Origin: Elusimicrobiaceae bacterium
GTDB taxonomy: Bacteria > Elusimicrobiota > Elusimicrobia > Elusimicrobiales > Elusimicrobiaceae
Length of the DNA: 64,000 nt
Assembly: GCA_017528825.1 (NCBI GenBank)
Contig: JAFXOI010000003.1
Span: forward strand, 62,001-126,000
Direction of reading: 5' to 3'
Shown: positions 1 to 7,400 of the stretch, piece by piece
Layout of the letters: each line of letters starts with the position of its first letter
How positions within the stretch are numbered: the first letter of the stretch is position 1
Translations under genes and position numbers: made by a program
Notes under the pieces: model-generated
Told to the model about the DNA's origin: nothing
Seen by the model: the letters and a program-made list of their open reading frames with translations, nothing else
The model's database searches: none

Positions 1-1007
1 GCCAACAAGGGTTGGTAAGCACACCGGATTTAGTAACCGCCTACATAGAAGCATTGGGGAAAATGGTAGATTTTGCCGCGATTAAAAAAGCAGGTTTGAA
101 GGCGGCGATTCACCCGTTAGGCGGCGCCAGTTTGGCTTATTACCGCGCCATTAAGGAAAAATATCAACTGGACAATTTGCACATTGTCAATGAGATCCAA
201 GACCCGACTTTCTATTTTATTCCCATTGATCACGACGGTAAAATCCGGATGGACCCGTCTTCTGTCTATCCCATGAAACCGCTGATTGAACTGGTAAAGA
301 ATGGAGCGTATGATTTTGCCGGCGCCAGCGACCCGGACGCCGACCGCTTTGGTTGTGCCACCAAATCCGGCGGATTAGTGCCACCCAATCATGCTTTGTG
401 CGTGTTGGCTAATTACTTGATTCAAACGCGCAGTCCGAAAGCCGGTATGCAAATCGGCCGTACGTTAGGCACCACCTCTTTGCTAGACCGCATTGCGGCA
501 GACAAAGGATACACAATAGATGAGGTAAATGTCGGATTTAAATATTTCGTGGACGGCATTGTGAACGGACGCTATATTTTGGCCGGAGAAGAAAGTGCCG
601 GGATGAGTTTGAGCGGATGGACGCCTGAAAAAGACGGCATTTTGGCAGTCTGTTTACTACTGGAAATTGCGTCTAAATGTGGCGATATTGCCGCGCTGTA
701 TGAGCAATTAACGCAAAAGTACGGCTTGCCTTATTATACGCGTGTGGACGTACCCACCAATGAAGAAGCCAAGAAAAAAGTGCAGTCTTTCAAAGCGGCA
801 GATTTGGCAGACTTAAAAGAGGTCGCCGGCGAGAAAGTGTTGCGCGTACGCGATACCGACGGGATTAAAGTATATTTGGAAAATTCGTGGTTCTTGGTGC
901 GCCCCAGCGGAACGGAAAATATTTTAAAGTTCTATGCAGAGACCTTTGTGGCCGAAAAGCATTTGCTGGAAATTATTGAAGCCGGCCGCCAGTATTTCGG
1001 CGTATAA
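1..1007 (+). CDS. pgm: Phosphoglucomutase (alpha-D-phosphohexomutase), C-terminal part
   Basis: The frame is open to the left edge, so the N-terminal part, including the catalytic phosphoserine domain, lies outside the window. Visible motifs are the metal-binding loop DPDADRFG (about 327-350), the sugar-binding GEESAG (about 585-602) and the phosphate-binding loop RPSGTEN near 900. In this family these belong to domains 2, 3 and 4. The stretch around RPSGTENILKFYAE resembles the Pgm subgroup interconverting glucose-1-P and glucose-6-P more than phosphoglucosamine mutase. It is a cytoplasmic enzyme feeding glycogen and nucleotide-sugar synthesis. A strong hairpin terminator follows directly. 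Assignment to the superfamily is certain; exact substrate is inferred. Confidence 0.9.
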   Translation, partial: QQGLVSTPDLVTAYIEALGKMVDFAAIKKAGLKAAIHPLGGASLAYYRAIKEKYQLDNLHIVNEIQDPTFYFIPIDHDGKIRMDPSSVYPMKPLIELVKNGAYDFAGASDPDADRFGCATKSGGLVPPNHALCVLANYLIQTRSPKAGMQIGRTLGTTSLLDRIAADKGYTIDEVNVGFKYFVDGIVNGRYILAGEESAGMSLSGWTPEKDGILAVCLLLEIASKCGDIAALYEQLTQKYGLPYYTRVDVPTNEEAKKKVQSFKAADLADLKEVAGEKVLRVRDTDGIKVYLENSWFLVRPSGTENILKFYAETFVAEKHLLEIIEAGRQYFGV

Positions 1008-1024
1008 ATAATAAGATATGTAAA

Positions 1025-1057
1025 AACCCTGCCTGATATAGAAGGCAGGGTTTTTTG
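1025..1057 (+). terminator. Intrinsic terminator after pgm
   Basis: A 10-bp stem (AACCCTGCCT with AGGCAGGGTT) and an 8-base loop are followed by a T-run. It closes the pgm transcript and isolates it from the pilin leader downstream. Confidence 0.85.
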
Positions 1058-1064
1058 TCATAAA

Positions 1065-1093
1065 TTTGTTATACTAATAGGGTAGTATACAAT
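1065..1093 (+). promoter_or_regulatory. Candidate sigma70-type promoter for the structured leader / pilin
   Basis: TTTGTT at 1065-1070 and TACAAT at 1088-1093 are separated by 17 bases. Transcription would begin near 1100, at the 5' edge of the folded leader. The -35 is weak; this is inference from spacing and position. Confidence 0.4.
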
Positions 1094-1099
1094 TTCATC

Positions 1100-1297
1100 T
1101 GTTTTTGGAACCGCATGCAGAATGCGGGTTTGCTTAATTAAGCACTCCGAAACGCCAAAAGCAGTCGTTTTAGGCACCGCATATCCGAGCTGATCCCTTG
1201 GATGTGAGGTGCCGAGTGTTTGTCACCTTTGGGTGGCAAACCACGGCTGTTTGTACAAGGGTAACGTTTCGGAGACTCGAGTATAGCAGCCGTTTTT
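1100..1297 (+). promoter_or_regulatory. Candidate structured leader RNA (riboswitch- or attenuator-like) upstream of a pilin
   Basis: About 200 bases hold nested helices. A 5' hairpin pairs CCGCAT (1111-1116) with ATGCGG (1122-1127). GCTTAATTAAGC (1132-1143) is a perfect palindrome. A closing 10-bp stem pairs CTCCGAAACG (1145-1154) with CGTTTCGGAG (1265-1274). Inside it are two hairpins: GGCACC/GGTGCC (1173-1178/1208-1213) extended by CATATCC/GGATGTG (1180-1186/1200-1206), and TTTGTCACC/GGTGGCAAA (1219-1227/1232-1240). A fifth helix, ACGGCTG (1243-1249) with CAGCCGT (1287-1293), crosses the closing stem and is followed by TTTTT, as in a terminator that competes with the main fold. I do not recognise the class; GEMM, T-box and cobalamin consensus elements are absent. 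A trans-acting small RNA is the alternative. Confidence 0.55.
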
Positions 1298-1330
1298 GTT
1301 GGGTTTCAAAACAGAAAAAAGGAGCCAGTT

Positions 1331-2131
1331 ATGAAACACAACAAACATAGTATATGTCATGGCCAATGTCACGTTCCCAGTCATTCCCGAATGTTTTTAT
1401 CGGGAATCTCAACCTTATTAAACAACACGAAAGAGGCCAAGGTCCTGAGCAACAACATCTCAGGACGACAGCATTGTAATTACCACAAAAAACACGTCAT
1501 GCTGAGATGTTTTTGCTCAGCATCTCAACAACTTAATAAGGCTGAGGCCCTGAACAAAGACACTTTCAGGGCGACACATTGTGTCGGTTTTACCCTCATT
1601 GAACTACTCGTCGTCGTCCTTATCATTGGCATTTTATCCGCCATTGCCCTGCCGCAATATACCAAAGCAGTACAAAAAGCTGATTTAGCTAAAATGCAAG
1701 TATTACTTAAATCTGTCGTTACCGCACAACAAGCGTATTATTTAGAGAATGGTAGTTATGCCACCACGTTAGACGAATTGGGTTTAGATTTGCCGGTTAC
1801 CGGTACCTGTAGCGCGCATCTATGGTCGACTGGTAACGGTTATAAAATCGGCCCGGAGGGATTTTGTTTGCAACTACTTACGTTAACCTATGGCTCGGCA
1901 ACTCATACCGTGGCGGTTTCTTTCGGAGCAAAGGCGCAAGGATATGGTCTGACAGGCGATGATGCTCAATACGGGGGTGTAGAATATTTGCTAGAAGACT
2001 GGGCTTCTGCTGGAAAAGGATCTGCTAATAAAATATATTGTAGAACAGCTACAAATAGTACAAAGGCCACTTATTGTAAAGGACTGTCTTTGAAAAAGGG
2101 AAATTGTATCGGAGATTGGTACGAAATGTAA
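1331..2131 (+). CDS. PilE-like type IV pilin with an 86-residue leader containing palindromic repeats
   Basis: The pilin motif [11 protein letters not shown] begins at base 1586 (residue 86), with Glu5 present, followed by the usual hydrophobic alpha1 helix and ALPQYTKAV. The C-terminal domain carries several Cys residues that could form pilin-type disulfides. The start at 1331 has a good Shine-Dalgarno (GGAG at 1321-1324). Between MKHNK and the prepilin cleavage Gly lie about 80 residues of low-quality sequence encoded by four palindromes, where other pilins have 3-10 residues. No ATG, GTG or TTG with a ribosome site lies just before GFTL; an in-frame ATG at 1502 lacks one. The gene is preceded by the structured leader at 1100-1297. 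Whether the long leader is processed is unknown. Confidence 0.8.
   Translation: MKHNKHSICHGQCHVPSHSRMFLSGISTLLNNTKEAKVLSNNISGRQHCNYHKKHVMLRCFCSASQQLNKAEALNKDTFRATHCVGFTLIELLVVVLIIGILSAIALPQYTKAVQKADLAKMQVLLKSVVTAQQAYYLENGSYATTLDELGLDLPVTGTCSAHLWSTGNGYKIGPEGFCLQLLTLTYGSATHTVAVSFGAKAQGYGLTGDDAQYGGVEYLLEDWASAGKGSANKIYCRTATNSTKATYCKGLSLKKGNCIGDWYEM
1380..1469 (+). repeat. Inverted pair of 25-base REP-like palindromes inside the pilin leader (copy 1)
   Basis: Forward unit: gtc followed by ATTCCCGA, 9-nt loop, TCGGGAAT (1383-1407). Reverse unit: GTCCTGAG, 9-nt loop, CTCAGGAC (1442-1466), followed by gac. Both are exactly 25 bases with perfect 8-bp stems. The two lie head to head with 34 bases between, like a BIME. 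Confidence 0.8.
1496..1575 (+). repeat. Inverted pair of REP-like palindromes inside the pilin leader (copy 2)
   Basis: Forward unit ATGCTGAG/CTCAGCAT (1499-1523) and reverse unit GCCCTGAA/TTCAGGGC (1547-1572, loop 10) are again flanked by gtc and gac. The layout repeats copy 1, including the linker ctcaac...ttaataa, so the two pairs look like a diverged tandem duplication. Confidence 0.8.
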
Positions 2132-2142
2132 TTTGTTTCTTC

Positions 2143-3227
2143 TTACAACTTCAGCCACTTAAATTCAAAAAAGACGACGGCGCCGAACACAAACACCGGT
2201 CCCCAACCGGCTAGGAACGGATTAATATAGCCGTTTTCGCCTACTGATGTGATCATGCTGATTAACCACCAGAAGGTAAATGCAATCACCATAGAGGCAA
2301 TAATGTTGAGGATTTTGCTTTTGCGTCGGGTACTAATGGCAAAGGGCATCCCCAGCAGACACATTAGTAGGGTGACAAACGGAGTAGCCAGTTTAGACTG
2401 GCGCTCCGTTTCTGCGGTGTATGGGCAAGGCCAGTTCTCTTAAAGAAGGCGATCCGTTTAGTTAGTTCCCGAATGCTTAATAATTTTCCTTCCGTTTTGC
2501 TCACGGACATATCTTGCGGCGGTAAAGTAATAGGGGAAGGCAATTGCTCAAAGTGCTCATCCTGCGTGGTAGTTTGCTTGGAAAAAGTGCGTTGCGTACC
2601 GTCGTATAAAATCCAGCGTTTTTGATCTTTATCCCATACCATGCGTTGGGCAACTAATTGGGAAGCGATGTCCCAATTTTGGTCATACGTATCAATGGAT
2701 ACTTGAACCATAAGACCTTTTCCCAAGTCTACCCATTTGGCAAAAAGCATTTGATCGGTGGATAATTTGATTGCCACATCCGCTTCCGTGTTGAGTTTAA
2801 AATCGGCGTCCGGTTTAATTTTGGTGTAGTACAAAATGTCTGCCTTCAGATTAAGCGGCGGTACGATAAATTCTTGCACAAACATGGTGGTTGCGGCTAC
2901 TAATATAATACACACAATAACCGGTTTGAACAACTGACGCGGAGCAAAACCGCCCGCCACGCAAGCCGTCCATTCCCCGCTAGCCACCATTTCAGACACC
3001 ACTGAAATAGAGGCCAGTAAACACGCCACCGGCATAATGGTGGTGAGCCAGTTAGGGAAACTAAGTAAAGAGTAAGTTAAAATAGAACCCAAAGTGGCCG
3101 AGCCGTTACTTAAAGTTTTTAATTTTTCAAATGTATCGCCCAATACCACCAAGGTGGCAAATACACCTAGAGCGAAGAAAAAAGGCCCCCAAAATTTCTT
3201 GGCAATATAGGCAAATAAGCGGCTCAT
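2143..3227 (-). pseudogene. lptG: LptG-like LPS export permease, interrupted by a frameshift
   Basis: A YjgP/YjgQ-family inner-membrane permease. The family works as an LptF-LptG pair with LptB to extract LPS for transport to the outer membrane. The start is MSRLFAYIAKKFWG at 3227, behind an AGAGG ribosome site. N-terminal membrane helices and the periplasmic beta domain read normally to about base 2440. The frame then runs into a stop at 2364. The expected C-terminal sequence (TAETERQSKLATPF, then VTLLMCLLGMPFA) continues in another frame to the stop at 2143 and includes the last membrane helices. One base appears to be missing near 2415-2440. Because the gene is normally essential with an LPS pathway, an assembly error or very recent mutation is more likely than old decay. 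It overlaps lptF by 4 bases (ATGA). Confidence 0.8.
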
Positions 3228-4330
3228 ATATTTAACCTCTTTTTCCACAAATATCGTGCCGCCGCTATGCCCACTGCGTAGGGTATCCACGGGGCAATAT
3301 AAGCCAGTACCCCATATTTTTTGCCTAAGCTGAGCCCTAAAGTCATCAGTAAGTAAAAGGCAAAAATGATAATGACACTAAACAACATTCCCCATCCTTT
3401 ATTAGAGCGTTTTCCTAAAGAAAACCCCAGCGGACAGCTGACAAATAATAGCAAAATAGGCGCCCACGCCAACACATTGCGCATGCTGATTTCCGAGCGA
3501 TATTCCGCTTTTTGTTCCGGTGTCAATAACCCCCGTCTTAGTATGCGCAGCATTTTGGTAGTGGTCAATTCTCCTACCCGCATACGTCGGCGATGATCTC
3601 GTATTAGCGAAATGCTCATGGTGTAGGAATCAAAGTCTGCCGCAATGATGGAGGTGGGATCTTTTGCATTGATGCGTTGCATCTGTCCGTCTTTGAGTTG
3701 CAGACCAATCGCACGGTCTGTGAGAATAATTTTACCGGTGCTGGCATTTACTTTAGTGCTTAGGGAAGCGGCATCTTTTTTCCTGATAAGGTGGATCTGT
3801 TTGGCAAGTTTCGTCAAATCATCCAGTTCTTCGAGGTATAAATCCCATTCGCCTAAATCTAAAAATGTTTTGGGTTCCAGGGTAACCTTGGTAATTTTTT
3901 GGCGGGCCTCATCGCGCCGGTCTAAAAAGCGTTTGTAACTGCGCGGGCTTAACCAGTTCCCTAAAAAGAAAAGTAATATGCTCAGCCCAATAGCGCAAAA
4001 CAACATGGGACGTACGATTTCCCGAAAAGAAAATCCGGCGGCACGCAGCGCAATCAATTCTCCATGTTCGCTCATATTAGTGAGCGTAAGTAAAATGGCA
4101 ATTTGAAATGCCATAGGCGCTGCCAAGGTGAACACATCCGGCAAAATATTGAGTAAAGAAGAAATAATCCAAGTCCAGCTGGTACCGTAAGTCATGGCCA
4201 TATTCATGATAGAAATGAATTGCTTCATGAATATAACAAAAGTCAAAATACCCACCACCCCTACAAAAAAAGTCAGCAGGCTTTTAGCAATATATACCGT
4301 AAAAATGGCCGGACGCTTTAGGTGTATCAT
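3224..4330 (-). CDS. lptF: LptF-like LPS export permease
   Basis: A YjgP/YjgQ-family membrane protein of about 368 residues: N-terminal helices (TVYIAKSLLTFFVGVVG), a GELIALRAAGFSF cytoplasmic loop typical of the family, a periplasmic beta-rich middle, and C-terminal helices (APILLLFVSCPLGFSLG). With LptB/LptG it drives LPS export from the inner membrane. The start MIHLKRP at 4330 fits the family length; an upstream in-frame start would add 17 residues. It is the first gene of a two-gene operon with lptG (ATGA overlap). The neighbouring waaA and GT9 genes also concern LPS. It is assigned LptF rather than LptG by gene order. Confidence 0.85.
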   Translation of the reverse strand: MIHLKRPAIFTVYIAKSLLTFFVGVVGILTFVIFMKQFISIMNMAMTYGTSWTWIISSLLNILPDVFTLAAPMAFQIAILLTLTNMSEHGELIALRAAGFSFREIVRPMLFCAIGLSILLFFLGNWLSPRSYKRFLDRRDEARQKITKVTLEPKTFLDLGEWDLYLEELDDLTKLAKQIHLIRKKDAASLSTKVNASTGKIILTDRAIGLQLKDGQMQRINAKDPTSIIAADFDSYTMSISLIRDHRRRMRVGELTTTKMLRILRRGLLTPEQKAEYRSEISMRNVLAWAPILLLFVSCPLGFSLGKRSNKGWGMLFSVIIIFAFYLLMTLGLSLGKKYGVLAYIAPWIPYAVGIAAARYLWKKRLNI

Positions 4331-4464
4331 TATGGTTATTCTAACAAATATCCGGCCCGTCCGACCGCAAAAACCGTTCAAAAGGCGGGCGGGTGCGGTT
4401 TTGTAAGCCAGTGCATATAGACAGAAATATTATAAAATGAAATTATGAGGTTTCATCGTTGCCT

Positions 4465-7400
4465 ATGAAAACCGCACGATCTGTTTTGTGCTTGGTTTTA
4501 GCTTGTCAGTTGCTCTTCGGCCCGTATTTGCAGGCCGAAGCACTTCCGTATCGGTTGGTTGATACCGATAAGTATGATATTTTTGAAGAAGAACAACGGG
4601 CCAAGCGGGAACAAGCCCTAAAGATAGAAGAAGCTCCCGATGATGCCCAGCTGCTTAAATATACCAACGAATTCTGGCGACAGGCCGTAACTGCCGTTGA
4701 CGGGGATTATGCGTTGGATAAAGAACCCGAACCCATTCCGGATTTGACCTTATTAAATCCTACCCTTTCCTTGCCGTTATACGGTACCAATGTAGCTTTG
4801 ACCGGTCGATATATGGTGGGCTTTAAGCTCGATGCCAAACGCTATTCCCAAGATGCCAATAATGATATTGAAGAACGCAATGTGCGTAACGTTGAAATGC
4901 AGCAAGAGATGAAACTGAAAATGCAGGGGAAAATTTTGGACCGCATTTTTGTAGATATTGACTATGACGATAAGAGAAAGGAAGAAAAAACAATTTCAGT
5001 GGCCTATCGCGGTAAACCCGGTGAACTAGTGCAACTGGCGGAATTTGGAGATATTAATTTGTCGTTACCCCAAACGGAATTTATTGCTTATGAAAAGCAA
5101 TTATTCGGGGCCAAAATGCATTTGCAACATAAAAATTTAGATTTACATATTATCGGCAGTCAAACAAAAGGTTCCAGTAAGCAAAAGCAATTTGTAGGGA
5201 GCAGTGTTTTCGAAAGGGTGTCCATTAAGGATATAAATTACATACGCCGTACTTATTATGATTTGACATTTGGCTCCAACACCCCGCCGGGGTCCAATCC
5301 ACAGTGGCAGAGCGATATGGGTAATATTGCTCCGGGCTCTGAAGAAATTTATGTGGATACAAACACTACCGGTGGGGATTATATCCCGGTTACTTTGACG
5401 CCTCGCGATTATGGTACCGGCACCTCATTCCCAACCTCTAAATTCAAATTATTATCCCGCGGAACAGACTATACGGTAGATTACAGCCGCGGAATTATTG
5501 AATTTGCCCGCCCGCAACAAGCAGCCAGCATGATTGCCGTCAACTACCGTAATATGAATGGTACTTGGCTCAGCCCAGACCAAAACCAACCCTATGTTAT
5601 TAAAACACCTAATGACCGTTCTGTTTATTCAGATACCGAATTAGGATATCGAATGGAAATCAAAAGATTTTATAGTGTGGGCGCTCAACAAATTACTCAT
5701 GATAACGGAAAAGGAAACTTTATTTTACAGTTGTTAGATGCCAACGGGCAGGAAGTTGGCTCTTATAGCACTCCCCCTCAAGTCTATCCAACTACGATTG
5801 ATATGGATTTTGAGAAAGGTATTTTTGAGCTACACGATATTATGAAGGATAATATGGGACTTTATAATCCTACGCCTACCTCCTCTAAAAACCGCACCTT
5901 CCAAGTGGAATATACTTCTAATGTGAAGACGTATTTTATTGAGGCCGGGATTGTAGTGGAGTCTGAGACAGTCAAATTAAACGGCCGGCGATTGCAACGC
6001 AATAACGACTACTACATAGATTATACTTCGGGTTATATCACTTTCTACAAAGGGGAAGAAATCACAGATAGTTCCGTTATTGATATTACGTATGATACAA
6101 CAGACGGTTCCAGTTCTAATAATTCCATTATGGGGGGACGTTTAGATTACAAACTGTTTGATAAAATCCGTTTGGGTACTACCGTACTGAAAGAAATGGG
6201 AGATAAGCCCGATACGGTGCCCCAAGTAGGCAATTATGGAAAGGATTTGTTAGTTTACGGGGCGGATGTGAACGCAAAGGACGTGCGTCTTACGCAAGAT
6301 TTGTCCGTTGATTTCGGAGCGGAAATCGCTAAAAGTGAGAAAAAGGAAAACGCATTTGGATATGCCATGGTAGATAGTATGAATGAAACCAATATCCAAA
6401 CCGGCGGCAGTATGATTTTCTATGATTGGACGGTGGCCGCCAACCCCAATGACAAACCTGCCTTTTTAGATTCCTTACAATGGGACACACAAGACTTGCC
6501 CTCTTTGGAAATCAATCCCAATGCTATCGGTACTTATAATGAAAAACAACAAGTATTGGTGATTAACTATGACTTTAGTAAGGCAATCAATGGCGGCTTT
6601 GCTGATCATGATGAAATTTCACTTGTCTATCCCTTAAGCACCAGCGGGGTGGACTTGTCTGATAAAACCTCTTTTGCCCTCACCATGTTAGGGGAAGGGG
6701 CGGAAAATACTGGTGCTCCTAAAATTGATATCACTTTTGGTAACATCAGCGAGCGTTCCGATAGCGTCAATCCGAGTCAAGTTCCGCAAGGTTTGGTGCC
6801 AAACGGTTACGGTATGTACACTGCGTGTAACCCCAGGACTCCATCCCCTAAAACGGAAGATGTCAATTGTTTGTCTACCTTAGCTCCGAATGAGGACGTA
6901 GGATGGTGGTTTTCTAACCCCGATGGAACCTTACAGCGTTTTAATCCGTTTGTACACAATCCATTTAACCCGCAGCGCCAGCCCAACGGACGTATTGACA
7001 GCCAAGATTTGAACGGAAACGGTAAATATGATGAGGAAGAAGCCGGTATCGGTGGGCATTTCGGCTACTATAATCCTTCTACTGATATTACCGGTGTAAA
7101 TAATACATTAGCTTATAACGGTTGGCAAACTTTTACCACACCGCTGATTATTTCCAAAGAAGATAAAAACAATGGCCGATGGACGGCGGTGCGGCATTTG
7201 CGTATTACCTTGAAATACAATGGCAAGATGAAAGGTACGGTAAAAATTGCCAATGTGTCTTTGGCAGGTACGGCGTGGCATCCGCAAGAAGGGATAGAGC
7301 CGTCACAATTTGCTGTGTCGGGCATTAATAACGTAGAAAATACCAATTATATTCCTATCTTCTCCCCGGGTAGCGGAGATGGGGTGCGCGTATTTAACTA

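Noticed and set aside
12-1007. Complete phosphoglucomutase starting at 12
   Set aside because: The frame is open to the window edge and the catalytic serine domain is missing, so the gene is cut by the boundary.
1105-1130. TGGAACCGC resembles the T-box sequence (TGGNACCGCG)
   Set aside because: It is at the 5' end of the leader, with no upstream specifier stem and no terminator just after it; the downstream gene is a pilin, not an amino-acid gene.
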